Source of the DNA: Candidatus Kryptoniota bacterium
GTDB lineage: Bacteria > Bacteroidota > Ignavibacteria > Kryptoniales > JAKASW01
Length of the DNA: 64,000 nt
Direction of reading: 5' to 3'
Assembly (NCBI GenBank): GCA_024641705.1
Contig: JAHECO010000009.1
Coordinates: 1-64,000 of the forward strand
This document shows positions 20,482 to 30,703 of this stretch, in pieces (position 1 is the stretch's first letter; each line of letters starts with the position of its first letter). The notes under the pieces are model-generated. The model saw only the letters and a program-made list of their open reading frames with translations, had not been told where the DNA came from and made no database searches. The translations under genes and the position numbers were made by a program.

Positions 20482-21276
20482 ATGAATGACATAGCTCCGG
20501 CAGTACTCGTAACGGGAGCAAGCCGAGGAATAGGGAGAGGAATTGCAGTTTCCGCGTCGGAGCTCGGCTGTTCTGTCGTAATAAACTTTGCCTCTGATTC
20601 GGCAGCTGCCCAGGATACCCTTGATAGTTGCCTCCGCGTCCGCCGGAGCACAGCTCAGAAGTTCGTGCTGGTCCGGGAAGATTTGAGCAGTATCGACGGC
20701 ATCGCACGACTTGTCGATGGGACACTCAGGGAACTTGGGAGAATAGATGCACTTGTTAACAACGCGGGGATCGCGCCGAAGGTGCGAACGGACATCACGC
20801 AAATGACCAGAGAGTCATACGAGGAAGTGATGAGACTGAATCTGGAAAGTCCTATGTTTCTGACTCAGAAGGTCGTCAATTATTGGCTTGACTCGAGACC
20901 ACAGGCTCTTCTTACGGCAGGATTCAAGGTGATCTTCATCTCGTCACTCTCTGCCTACGCGGCTTCTCTCGACAGGGCGGAATACTGCGTCTCGAAGGCA
21001 GGTCTTTCGATGGTTTCAAAGCTGTGGGCTCTCAGGCTCGCGTCAGATGGGATACAGGTTTTTGAGGTCAGGCCCGGAATCATAGAGACTGACATGACGC
21101 GTCGGGTTAAAGAGAAGTATGATCGTCTAATCGCGGGTGGTCTTGTCCCGCAGATGCGATGGGGAAAACCGGACGATGTCGGGACCGCGGTCAAGTCAAT
21201 CCTTGCAGGAGGCTTTCCGTTTTCTACGGGAGATGTGATCAATGTGGACGGTGGATTCCATGTACAGAGACTCTAG
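20482..21276 (+). CDS. SDR-family NAD(P)-dependent oxidoreductase
   Basis: VTGASRGIGRGIAVSA, NNAGIAPK, catalytic Ser/Tyr/Lys region ISSLSAYAASLDRAEYCVSKAGLSM, GDVINVDGGFHVQ. Confidence 0.92.
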   Translation: MNDIAPAVLVTGASRGIGRGIAVSASELGCSVVINFASDSAAAQDTLDSCLRVRRSTAQKFVLVREDLSSIDGIARLVDGTLRELGRIDALVNNAGIAPKVRTDITQMTRESYEEVMRLNLESPMFLTQKVVNYWLDSRPQALLTAGFKVIFISSLSAYAASLDRAEYCVSKAGLSMVSKLWALRLASDGIQVFEVRPGIIETDMTRRVKEKYDRLIAGGLVPQMRWGKPDDVGTAVKSILAGGFPFSTGDVINVDGGFHVQRL

Positions 21277-21285
21277 CGGACTGCT

Positions 21286-22662
21286 GTGAAGATTGCCGCG
21301 AATATCCAGCCGGCGGATCTCAGGAATGATATCGATAAGCTGTTCGAGATCTCGGCCGGCAAGATCATGCTGCTGAACAAGAAATGGGATCCCAAAAGTG
21401 GGTCTCCCGTTTTCACCAGGGCCGGCAAGTATACTTCCGTTCGATGGACTGATTGGACACAGGGCTTTCAATTCGGGATGCCCCTGCTGCAATTCGATTC
21501 CACGAACGAGGCTGGATTTCTGGGGCTCGCTACCGCGAATGTCATGAAGTATATGCCTTTGCACCTGACCCATTTCGGCGTCCACGACCACGGCTTCAAT
21601 ATCGTGAGTACGTTCGGCAATCTCCTGCGACTCATCCGTGAAGGAAGGACCGGATATGGCGAATGGAGGGCACGAGTCTGCGAGCAGGCTTTGATGGTAA
21701 GCGGAGCGGTGCAGGCCGCGCGTTGGACCCGGCTGATCGATGAACTCGGGTATATATATTCCTTCAACGGTCGCCATTCTCTATTTGTGGATACAATTCG
21801 GTCGCTGCGATCTCTCGCGCTCGCTCATCAGCTGGGCCAGGTGCTTATGGGGGAGCAAGATGAGAAGATAAGTCTTCTCGAACGTCTCTTGCAGCATGCA
21901 GAAACCACGGCACTTTTCAACGTCTATTTCGGCGATGGACGGGATATTTACGATGTTCGAGGACGAGTTGCGCATGAGACCGTCTTCAATATCGACTCCG
22001 GCTCATTCCGGTGTTCCGCAACCCAGCAGGGCTATTCACCGTTCTCGACCTGGACCCGCGGATTGGCTTGGGTATTGTGCGGTTACGCCGAAGAACTCGA
22101 GTTTATTGACACACTGGGGGAAGGTGAATTGGAGGCTTTTGGAGGCAAGGATAAGATCTTGAAGAGCTTCTTGTCGGTGGCTGAAGCTGTCGCGGACTAT
22201 TATTTCGCGAACACTCCTTCCGACGGAATCCCATACTGGGATACCGCTGCCCCCGGTCTTTGCAGGATGGGGGACTATCTGGATCGCCCGGCGGACCCTT
22301 TTAACGAATATGAACCCGTCGACAGTTCCGCTGCGTCCATAGCCGCCCAGGGCTTCCTGAGATTGGGCCACTATCTCAGCTCAAAGGGGAACACCCAAGA
22401 TGGGATGAAGTATACCCAGTGTGGACTGGGAATTGCACATACGCTTCTGTCTGAACCTTACCTGTCCACGAACCCGGACCACCAGGGAATCATTCTGCAT
22501 TCAGTCTATCATCGGCCTTACGGTTGGGATTATGTGCCGCCCGGAATGAAAATTCCCTCCGGGGAATCTTCAATGTGGGGAGATTATCACGCTCTTGAGC
22601 TTGCGCTCCTTATAAAGCGAATGGCGGATGCCGAGAGATACCTCTGTTTCTTCCTGGACTGA
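21286..22662 (+). CDS. GH88-like unsaturated glucuronyl hydrolase
   Basis: RWTDWTQGFQFGMPLLQFDST, QGYSPFSTWTRGLAWVLCGYAEEL, DSSAASIAAQGFLRLGHYL resemble GH88 (alpha/alpha)6 hydrolases; GTG start. Confidence 0.75.
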   Translation: MKIAANIQPADLRNDIDKLFEISAGKIMLLNKKWDPKSGSPVFTRAGKYTSVRWTDWTQGFQFGMPLLQFDSTNEAGFLGLATANVMKYMPLHLTHFGVHDHGFNIVSTFGNLLRLIREGRTGYGEWRARVCEQALMVSGAVQAARWTRLIDELGYIYSFNGRHSLFVDTIRSLRSLALAHQLGQVLMGEQDEKISLLERLLQHAETTALFNVYFGDGRDIYDVRGRVAHETVFNIDSGSFRCSATQQGYSPFSTWTRGLAWVLCGYAEELEFIDTLGEGELEAFGGKDKILKSFLSVAEAVADYYFANTPSDGIPYWDTAAPGLCRMGDYLDRPADPFNEYEPVDSSAASIAAQGFLRLGHYLSSKGNTQDGMKYTQCGLGIAHTLLSEPYLSTNPDHQGIILHSVYHRPYGWDYVPPGMKIPSGESSMWGDYHALELALLIKRMADAERYLCFFLD

Positions 22663-22837
22663 TTACGTTGATCGGTGGAAGTCATTTCTCTGACGCGCAA
22701 GCTGAAAGCCAACCGCTACCGTTGCACGTGACGTCGCCCATGATTGGGCCGTCATCGATTTGGTTCAGAGGCGGTCGGAAGGTGCACGTGCTTGTCACTG
22801 TCTGACAACGATCCGGCGCAAGGAACAGAACCACTTA

Positions 22838-24637
22838 ATGAAACTGAAGACTAAGACGCGGAGATATATCATGAAGTGTTTGATTTTGCTCGCTTTCTCG
22901 CTTGTTACCTTTTCCGTGCACTCTGGATACAGTGCAAACCGATCGGGCTACGCATCCGATACGAGTTTCACAAACAGGGCGAACTTCTTCTTATCCATCT
23001 ACGATACACTGGAGCACCCTGACTACTATGCCTGTGCCGTGAAATATGCGAGGCACGTGGATATCGCGACAGCGAACAGGAATGCACTCGAGCTCCTGAA
23101 GCATCCGACAGGAGACATGTTCTGGATGATAGCCGTCATGGACATGTACCTCCACGGAAAGGGTGTGATGTCTCCTGACGTGGTTGCGGCCGTTCGACAC
23201 GCGTGGAAAACGTATACTCCTTACAGGGGCGATACCGAGAATCACTGGGTGCAATACCACACCACTTTCTTTCTCGCGACGGAGCAATGGCCGAACCTTC
23301 CGGGGAGCGAATGGTTCAACGGAAGAAGCTCTAAAGTAAACATGCACGATGAAAAGAGTTTTCTTCTTGCCTGGATGAAGACAACCACGACAATCGGCTC
23401 GGGAGAGTTCGATTCACCTGATTACTTCCCGGAGTATTTCAATCCGATGATCCTTCTGGCCGAGTACGCAAAGGATCCGCAGATGAGACAGATGGGGAAG
23501 ATGATGCTGGACTACTTTCTGGCGGAGTTTGCCGTAGAAAGTCTAGACGGACAATTTGTCGGCGGCTACAGCCGGATCTACGAGCCTGCAGTTTATGAAC
23601 CGGAGAGGGCGAATGTAAATGCTTATGCTTACCTGTATTTCGGTCAGGGCAAGCCAATACACTCAGGTTGGGTAACGATAGCCGCCCTGTCTAATTACCG
23701 GCCGCCCAGAATGATATACGATATCGCCCACGACCGCAGTGAACCATATGTCCATACTGAAATGAAGAGAGTCAGGAACGTTATTCGTTACGGAAAAGAG
23801 CGAAACCCAAAGGTGTTTAAGTACGACTATGTCACGAAGGATTACGCCCTGGGATCGATCCAGGGGGGCATACTACAGCCAATCCAACAACATACATGGG
23901 GACTTTTCTTCACTCATGGCCGACCTTACACTACGATGTTCAGCCTCCACCCGTACTGGGCCGGACTAGAGCTGGCGGAATTCTTTCCTGAGGAGAGGAA
24001 GACCATGATTGCCAGCGTCGCTTCTTCAAAAGGGACATACAACAACCCCGACAAATGGACGGGGAGCTCTCCGTTCGAGAGAACATTTCAATACAAGAAT
24101 ACCCTTCTGGTACTTTACGACATCGCTCCCGGCACCAACACTGAGCATATCGACGGGTTCTTTCCAAAGACCATGGACACATTGTACGCGGATAGTTCCG
24201 GATGGATAGTTGCCGAGTCGGGCAACGCATACGTCGGGTGGTATCCGCTCCAGCCTTTCAAGTGGATAGATGAAGGCGCCTACATGAGATTACGAAGTTA
24301 CAAGCTTCAAAACGGGCTTGTACTTGAAGTGAGATCCAAGTCACAGGTGGGATCATTCCGCAAGTTCGTCGCGGAACTGCGCCGCCATAAGCCGAAAGCT
24401 GACCTGAGGCCGGACCACGTGAGTGTGGTGTACAAGAATCTTGATGGAAACAGGTTCGATTTCGTTTTCCCCGGCAAACGCGAGTTGAACGGGAAAGAAG
24501 TGGACATGATGGCCTACAAATATTATAACGGGCCGTTCCTGCACTCCAACCTTAATTCAGGGATCGAGCGCATCACTTATAAGAAGAAGACCATGACTTT
24601 GAATTTTAGAAACCTGACGATAACCGGAGCAGAATGA
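22838..24637 (+). CDS. Exported protein of unknown family, mostly helical; candidate polysaccharide-active enzyme
   Basis: Hydrophobic N-terminal signal (MKCLILLAFSLVTFSVHSGYS), large Trp/Tyr-rich ectodomain; immediately follows the GH88-like gene. Confidence 0.55.
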   Translation: MKLKTKTRRYIMKCLILLAFSLVTFSVHSGYSANRSGYASDTSFTNRANFFLSIYDTLEHPDYYACAVKYARHVDIATANRNALELLKHPTGDMFWMIAVMDMYLHGKGVMSPDVVAAVRHAWKTYTPYRGDTENHWVQYHTTFFLATEQWPNLPGSEWFNGRSSKVNMHDEKSFLLAWMKTTTTIGSGEFDSPDYFPEYFNPMILLAEYAKDPQMRQMGKMMLDYFLAEFAVESLDGQFVGGYSRIYEPAVYEPERANVNAYAYLYFGQGKPIHSGWVTIAALSNYRPPRMIYDIAHDRSEPYVHTEMKRVRNVIRYGKERNPKVFKYDYVTKDYALGSIQGGILQPIQQHTWGLFFTHGRPYTTMFSLHPYWAGLELAEFFPEERKTMIASVASSKGTYNNPDKWTGSSPFERTFQYKNTLLVLYDIAPGTNTEHIDGFFPKTMDTLYADSSGWIVAESGNAYVGWYPLQPFKWIDEGAYMRLRSYKLQNGLVLEVRSKSQVGSFRKFVAELRRHKPKADLRPDHVSVVYKNLDGNRFDFVFPGKRELNGKEVDMMAYKYYNGPFLHSNLNSGIERITYKKKTMTLNFRNLTITGAE

Positions 24638-24646
24638 CGACTCCCG

Positions 24647-25840
24647 GTGTTTCGCCGTCTGGTGGCAGTAAGGATGGATGTTCAGGTGAAATTCATGGAT
24701 TCTAAGCCTCCCAAAACTGATATGACATCCAGAGAACGGATCCTGACCGCGATGCGGCGCGGAATTCCCGATAGAGTTCCGGTGATACCCGACATTTCAA
24801 ACATGGTACCGGCCAGACTTACAGGAAAGCCGTTCTGGGATATCTATCTCCGCGAGGATCCACCGCTCTCCGACGCCTACATCGATGCGGTCAAACACTT
24901 CGGTATGGACGGGTGGTATATATACGACAACCTCACGATGAAGGAAGAACCCAAATGGACTGAGAAGATCACCGAGAGGAAGGCTGACGAGATCATAGTA
25001 CAGAGGTTCGTAGACACGCCCTTCGGGAGGTTGGAGGAAATCATGTCTTATCCCGTCAATGATCCGCCGTGGCGTCTACAAGGAATGATAAAGGATATCG
25101 AGGTCGATTTTCCCAAGCTTAAATGGTACATGGACCAGAAGCCTCTCGAGAACCCGTGCGCCGACATGAAAAAGGTGGGAGACTGGGGTATATTCGGAAT
25201 AGCGATCGAGACGTTTATGGGTTTTTGGGTGACGGTCCGCGACGGGGGATCGATGCAGGCGGTCATGGACTTCAGCGCACAGTCCGAATTGATGGGACGG
25301 ATCCGTGAATATTATCTCGGATACGTCGACAGGGTGACACGCCTGGCTCTGCGCGATCGTCCTGATGAAATACTTATTCAGGGATCTGCGTCGTCGCTGA
25401 GCCTCAGTTCGCCCCGAATTTACCGGAACTACGATCTCCCGGTTATCAAGCTCATTTCCTCACTGTGTAAGGAGGAGGATGTCATCTGTCACCAGCATAC
25501 ATGCGGCAAATCCCGTCTGCTGGTCGAGATCAATTACAACGAGACCGAGATAGACGTCATGGAGCCTCTCGAGCGACCGCCGGGAGGGGATGTCGATCTT
25601 GCGGAGGTAAAGGAAAAATTTGGTGATCGGTTTTGCCTGAAGGGGAATGTAAATACTTTCGAGACGATGCTGAAGGGTTCCGCAAAAGATGTCGAGGCGG
25701 AGGCCAGGTGGTGCATAGACGCTGCGGCTGCCGGAGGAGGTTTCATACTTTCGACCGGAGATCAGTGCGGACGAGATACCCCCGATGAAAACCTGTTCGC
25801 TCTCGTGGAGACGGCGAAGAGTTACGGCAAATATACATGA
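24647..25840 (+). CDS. UroD/MtaA-type methyltransferase-like protein 1
   Basis: MTSRERILTAMRRGIPDRVPVIP start region, CHQHTCGKS, FCLKGNVNTFETMLKGSAKDVEAEAR, FILSTGDQCGRDTPDENLFALVETAK. Confidence 0.85.
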   Translation: MFRRLVAVRMDVQVKFMDSKPPKTDMTSRERILTAMRRGIPDRVPVIPDISNMVPARLTGKPFWDIYLREDPPLSDAYIDAVKHFGMDGWYIYDNLTMKEEPKWTEKITERKADEIIVQRFVDTPFGRLEEIMSYPVNDPPWRLQGMIKDIEVDFPKLKWYMDQKPLENPCADMKKVGDWGIFGIAIETFMGFWVTVRDGGSMQAVMDFSAQSELMGRIREYYLGYVDRVTRLALRDRPDEILIQGSASSLSLSSPRIYRNYDLPVIKLISSLCKEEDVICHQHTCGKSRLLVEINYNETEIDVMEPLERPPGGDVDLAEVKEKFGDRFCLKGNVNTFETMLKGSAKDVEAEARWCIDAAAAGGGFILSTGDQCGRDTPDENLFALVETAKSYGKYT

Positions 25841-26121
25841 AGAAGCGGTCGGAGACGCTAGGAATACAGAATACTGTCTTTCTCGCGGAATCGGCAGTTG
25901 TGGACGTTTGATCCCGGGAGATTTCGGAACACAGTAAGTACCTGGTTTGTAATCGCTAATAGAGCAGGGGGAAGGCGATATCATTTCCTGCGCCTTATGT
26001 GCGGCCATTGGCCCGAGTGGTATGATCCGGGTATGATCAATCCTGCGTTCGCAAATTATAAGATGTTCATCTGAGAATACCATATAGACCTACGGAAAAG
26101 AAAAATTGAAGAGGTTAAACA

Positions 26122-27138
26122 TTGAATAAGATCCGTGTTGGGATCATCGGATGCGGACTTGCAAGTACATGGCATATCGAATATTTGATATCGGATAAGC
26201 GTGTCGAGATCGTTGCATTGACAGATCCGAACCGCGATAATCTGGGGGCCGCTCTCGGAAGAATTTTAGAGAATAAGAAATCAGATATCGCGCAATACGA
26301 GAATTACGAGGCCATGCTCAAGAACAGCAAAATGGATGCTGTGTGTGTCCTCACTCCTCACAAGTATCACTACGAACAGATCAAGGCATCTCTCGAGATG
26401 AATTTGCACGTCCTTACAGAGAAGCCGCTCACTGTGTCTCCACTTGAATCCGCAGAACTTGTCTCGATGGCTTCCGACCGCAAACTTGTATTGTTCGTTG
26501 CGTACCAGTATCCGGGGAGGGGTGCGGTCAAGTATGTGCGTAACGCGGTGAAGTCCGGAGCATTGGGGAAGGTGGTTTACTTCAATGCTATGCTCGGCCT
26601 TCACTGGCACAAATTGACCGATGGCTGGAGACGCGACCCCAGGATTTCTGAAGGGGGCGTACTGGTCGACAGCGGCAGTCACCTGGTCGACCTGGTCCTG
26701 CATCTCACCGGAGCCAAGGTGAAGGAAGTATTTGCGTTCGCAGACCGCGACGGACAGAAAGTCGACGTTTTCAACTCTGCTCTCGTACGGTTTGACGAAG
26801 GTCGTACCGGTGTGATCTCGGCCGTCGGAGGCGGCCCTTTCCTGCTTGATGTTACTATCATCGGTGAGAAGGGCGCTATTACGATGCGCGATCTTGAAGT
26901 GATCACACACGTGGACGAGAAGGATTTCGTCGGGGAGATCGGTACATATCACGAGCACAACCGGTGTACCCGTGCACTAGTCCCGGCAACCACACTTCCG
27001 GCGGAAGAATTCACCGATGCGGTCTGCTCAGGCGATCTATCGGCTTCCAACGGGATAAGGGCTGTAAATGTCGGAAGGTTTACCGAAGCGGTCTATGAAT
27101 CGATCGAGACTAATAAACCGGTAATTGTGAAAGCCTGA
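26122..27138 (+). CDS. Gfo/Idh/MocA-family oxidoreductase
   Basis: RVGIIGCGLASTWHIEYLISDKRVEIVALTDPN and VCVLTPHKYHYEQIKASLEMNLHVLTEKPL. Confidence 0.93.
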   Translation: MNKIRVGIIGCGLASTWHIEYLISDKRVEIVALTDPNRDNLGAALGRILENKKSDIAQYENYEAMLKNSKMDAVCVLTPHKYHYEQIKASLEMNLHVLTEKPLTVSPLESAELVSMASDRKLVLFVAYQYPGRGAVKYVRNAVKSGALGKVVYFNAMLGLHWHKLTDGWRRDPRISEGGVLVDSGSHLVDLVLHLTGAKVKEVFAFADRDGQKVDVFNSALVRFDEGRTGVISAVGGGPFLLDVTIIGEKGAITMRDLEVITHVDEKDFVGEIGTYHEHNRCTRALVPATTLPAEEFTDAVCSGDLSASNGIRAVNVGRFTEAVYESIETNKPVIVKA

Positions 27139-27147
27139 GGAAGACCG

Positions 27148-27978
27148 ATGAGACTGGGAATTTCGATTGAACTGTATAAGATGGACGAACTTGAGGAAAA
27201 AGTCGGAGCGGCCTCGTCTTGCGGTTTTAAGTATTGTCAGATGTTTCTTAGAGAGGTTGAGATTACCGAAAAAACGGTGACCAGAGTTGCGGATGTCTGC
27301 AAGTCTCACGGCTTGAAGATTGGACCTGTTGGGGCATATGCTAATCCGCTTCGTCCGGATGAAGCACCGATGGGATGGACGATGAGCAAGGTGAAAAGGA
27401 TGATCGAGCTTCTGCCCTTGCTGGAGACCAATGAAGTGGTTATTTGGAGCGGAACCGCGAGTAAAGGCCTCCTCTCATACGCCGAGGGCAACTTTGGAAA
27501 AGAAGCTTTTCAGACATTGGCGAGAATATCGGAGGAACTGCTCACGTTACTCCAAGGCGTCAACGGTGTCCTGACTTTCGAGCCGTACTATACACATGTC
27601 CTTCATGACATAACCTCTATCCTAACATTGTCGGATACCGTCCGGTCCGAACGACTGAAAGTAATTATGGATCCTCCTAACTATATCTCGCCTGACGACT
27701 ATGCCAAACGGGACGACAGAATGGTTGAATTGATCGAGCGTCTTCAATCTCATATAGGGGCGGTTCATTTCAAAGACTTCAGGCTGATGCCGGACGGGGC
27801 ATGGGATTATCCCGGACCGGGAGGCGGGACGATGAATTATCCGCTCCTCCTTCAGAAGCTCGCTTCCTGCGGCTATTCTTCCTGGGGAATAATTGAGCAC
27901 GTAAAGCCGGCGGAATACGCGTCGGCCAAAGCATTCATCGAGTCACAACTCAAAACGGCAACGGCAGGACTGCAGTGA
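27148..27978 (+). CDS. Sugar phosphate isomerase/epimerase-type TIM barrel protein
   Basis: GISIELYKMDELEEKVGAASSCGFKYCQMFLREVE, KVIMDPPNYISPDDY, IGAVHFKDFRLMPDGAWDYPGPGGGTMNYPLLLQKLASCGYSSWGIIEHVKP. Confidence 0.85.
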   Translation: MRLGISIELYKMDELEEKVGAASSCGFKYCQMFLREVEITEKTVTRVADVCKSHGLKIGPVGAYANPLRPDEAPMGWTMSKVKRMIELLPLLETNEVVIWSGTASKGLLSYAEGNFGKEAFQTLARISEELLTLLQGVNGVLTFEPYYTHVLHDITSILTLSDTVRSERLKVIMDPPNYISPDDYAKRDDRMVELIERLQSHIGAVHFKDFRLMPDGAWDYPGPGGGTMNYPLLLQKLASCGYSSWGIIEHVKPAEYASAKAFIESQLKTATAGLQ

Positions 27979-30293
27979 ATATACGTGACACCCTGAAGAA
28001 GGCAAGAAGAATCGCGATGGCATCGCCAAATGTCGCGGTCGAACAGACAGTGGTTAATGGACTGATGGTCCTTTTCCCTCAGCTTGAGCGCAGGGAACTC
28101 GGAGAGCTTGACGGTCTCAGCGAGCCCGCTATAAGGGTCGGTGTGATGAGTTCGCTCTCGCTCTCTGCAAGATTCAAAGTCCCTCCGGCAGCAGAGCGTA
28201 ATTGGATGTTTCTGAGAGTCGATGCGGACGGCAACGTTGATATCCTTTCATCCGTGTCGCACTTGCTCTACCTGGCCTTTACGATGGTGACGGAAGAGCT
28301 CAACGACCGCGACGTAAACGAGTACCGCGATGGCAGGTTGATTTATCCGGCTTTTGCCAGCCAGCGTCCCCTGTACGATCTGTTCGCAACCCAGCACGCG
28401 CGTTCCGTCCGAAATTTTGACAGGGTCGATTATTTTCGTTCGCTCGCGAGATCGGGTTTTTCTCATGCAGAGGTGAACGGTCTGGCCTTCCCGGTCGCGC
28501 TTGAAAAAGGACCGAAGGATGAGGTGTATTCGCGATTCTACACGTATTGTCCTTCGTTGGATCAATTTGTGTCCAGCGCGCTCAATACCGGTACTTATGA
28601 TGAAGAGTACCTGCAAGCCAATCTGAATTACCTTAAGACAAACGCCGAGTTAGCTGAAAAGTACGGTCTCACACCTGGAATAGTCTGCTTTGAACCGCGC
28701 TCAGTGCCGGAAAGCCTATTGCGGCGATACCCGATGTTGCGGGGTGCTCGTGTCGACCATCCGATGAGAAGTTTCGAACCGCGATACAATCTCTCGGTAG
28801 CGCACCCGATAGTTAGAGAGCACTACGCGGAAATGCTCGACAAGCTGATGAAGGAAGTCCCGTCCCTGGGATATATGTCAATCTGGTCAAATGACAGTGG
28901 CGCAGGATTCGAATATACGAACTCGCTTTATGTCGGCAGAAATGGCGGGGGGTATCTAGTCCGTGAATGGCTGGGAAGCGGAGAAATCGAAGCGGCTGCA
29001 GCTACGAACCTGGTGCGCTTCATGAAGCTGCTCCGTGACTCCGCCAGGAAGACGAATCCGGAATTCCGGGTGCTTCTGCGAATGGAACCATTTTGGCTTG
29101 AGCACGACCATATTCTGGATCAGCTTGAGGAGGGGCTGGACCTCGAAGTATCTTCATTGAAAGGGAAAGGCTGGGAACTTTCTTACAGGCATCCGACATT
29201 CGGCGAAGATGTCCAGATTCACACGACGGCACTGCACAACAGGTTTGAATCGGAAGAGAAGGTGCACCTTGAAGAGCTGGCGGAGAAAGGGGTGAGCGCC
29301 GACGTAGTCTTCGCACCGGGAATAATATGGAATCATGAACCTCTCATAGGAATTCCATTCCCCCATCTGGTCTACGAGAAGCTCCGCGACATGAAGATGG
29401 CTGGGGTCAAGAACGTTTGCGTTCTGGGTGGGAACACGCCGGAGCGTTTTGCCCCCTTCAATATCAACCAGGAACTTGTTCGTGCGTTCGAGGCTGACAG
29501 AGAATTCGAGGTCGAACCTTTCCTCGAACGTAAATCAGTGGAGTGGGCCGGGCCGTCCGCATCCATCGCCCGAAAGCTTTGGAAGCTGACGGACGATGCT
29601 GTCCGGGCATTTCCCATTCCGATCTGGATATATGCTGCATGGGGAGTGTGGTACAGGCTGGCAGTGAGGCCAGTTGTTCCAAATATCGAAGCTATCCCGG
29701 AGCAAGACCGCGCGTACTATGAGAAATTTTTGTTGGCTACCCCGCACAATCGATGCAGGGTCGATTTTCGGTACGATGTGGGTTTTGACCTGTTGGCCCC
29801 AGACCGGGCGTGGAGGGCCGTTGATTTCATTGACAAGAACTGTCTCCCCCCGTTGGAGCTCGCGGTCGGATTGGCTTATGATGAGCGCCTCGAAAGTAGG
29901 GACGAAAGGAGCCTTCGATTCACGACGGATCAATGGGAAAGGCTGCGGGGGCTGAGGTGTTGGATGAGGACTCAACGCAATGTCACTGGTTGGGTTGCAG
30001 GTGTGCACACGTACCTGCAATCGACGGACGGCGAAAAGAAATTACAGGCCAAGCGTCTGGTGCGGAGTGTTGTGTTAGACGAGATATCAAACACCGTGGA
30101 TTTGTTGGTTCTGTGGGACAAATCCACTTCGAACTGGATGATGGTCTCGGACGTAGGGGAAACGACTTTCATTTACTACAAGAATTTCGGGGAGTTGCTC
30201 AGAAGAAAGATAAACCTGATGACCGGGCACGAAGATGACGAGCCCCATGTTGATCCCGAGTTTCAGTGGCGTCTCTCGTCTTTTCACTTCTAG
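27975..30293 (+). CDS. Large non-exported protein with possible glycosidase architecture (helical/beta N-domain plus TIM-barrel-like core); paralog of 43709..46042
   Basis: Shares IWSNDSGAGFEYTNSLYVGRNGGGYLVREW and RARVDHP/LQANLNYLKTNAELAEKYGLTPGI blocks with 43709..46042; GTG start overlaps upstream stop. Confidence 0.55.
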   Translation: MNIRDTLKKARRIAMASPNVAVEQTVVNGLMVLFPQLERRELGELDGLSEPAIRVGVMSSLSLSARFKVPPAAERNWMFLRVDADGNVDILSSVSHLLYLAFTMVTEELNDRDVNEYRDGRLIYPAFASQRPLYDLFATQHARSVRNFDRVDYFRSLARSGFSHAEVNGLAFPVALEKGPKDEVYSRFYTYCPSLDQFVSSALNTGTYDEEYLQANLNYLKTNAELAEKYGLTPGIVCFEPRSVPESLLRRYPMLRGARVDHPMRSFEPRYNLSVAHPIVREHYAEMLDKLMKEVPSLGYMSIWSNDSGAGFEYTNSLYVGRNGGGYLVREWLGSGEIEAAAATNLVRFMKLLRDSARKTNPEFRVLLRMEPFWLEHDHILDQLEEGLDLEVSSLKGKGWELSYRHPTFGEDVQIHTTALHNRFESEEKVHLEELAEKGVSADVVFAPGIIWNHEPLIGIPFPHLVYEKLRDMKMAGVKNVCVLGGNTPERFAPFNINQELVRAFEADREFEVEPFLERKSVEWAGPSASIARKLWKLTDDAVRAFPIPIWIYAAWGVWYRLAVRPVVPNIEAIPEQDRAYYEKFLLATPHNRCRVDFRYDVGFDLLAPDRAWRAVDFIDKNCLPPLELAVGLAYDERLESRDERSLRFTTDQWERLRGLRCWMRTQRNVTGWVAGVHTYLQSTDGEKKLQAKRLVRSVVLDEISNTVDLLVLWDKSTSNWMMVSDVGETTFIYYKNFGELLRRKINLMTGHEDDEPHVDPEFQWRLSSFHF

Positions 30294-30514
30294 AACATCG
30301 ACAGAAAGGGCGGCAGCATAGCTGATGCGGAGGGGGAGAAACGGAACCTACGGTTCTTAACTCAACAAATATGCATCACCGCGATTATGAACACGCGAGG
30401 CCTGCCATTTTAGTATGTTCTGGAGCTCTTCAAGAGCCATTAAGCGGAATCTTCGCGCCTATCGAAAAGCCACTGGTCATACGCCCGGCATTTTCCCAAA
30501 ATGACCTTAAATGT

Positions 30515-30620
30515 GAATGACACAAGGATTCTCGTTTCTTCAATTCAGGACAAGCGAAGGTACGCAATTCACGGCATGCGTGAATTCTCAAAACCTTTGT
30601 GTGTCATTCGTGGTCACGAA
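30515..30620. repeat. Cluster of inverted repeats upstream of the TonB-receptor promoter
   Basis: AATTCACG-GCATG-CGTGAATT (30566-30586), TTCGTG-GT-CACGAA (30607-30620), and GAATGACACAAGG (30515-30527) versus CCTTTGTGTGTCATTC downstream. Confidence 0.55.
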
Positions 30621-30663
30621 CACCTTGCGTTTTGAGAAATTCCATATTGGTGTCAAATTCCTA

Positions 30664-30692
30664 TTGACACGACGTTCGGAATGTATTAATAT
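30664..30692 (+). promoter_or_regulatory. Putative sigma70-type promoter (TTGACA-17-TAATAT) at the head of leader copy B
   Basis: TTGACA at 30664-30669, 17-nt spacer, TAATAT at 30687-30692. Confidence 0.6.
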
Positions 30693-30703
30693 CCTCAATG
30701 ATG

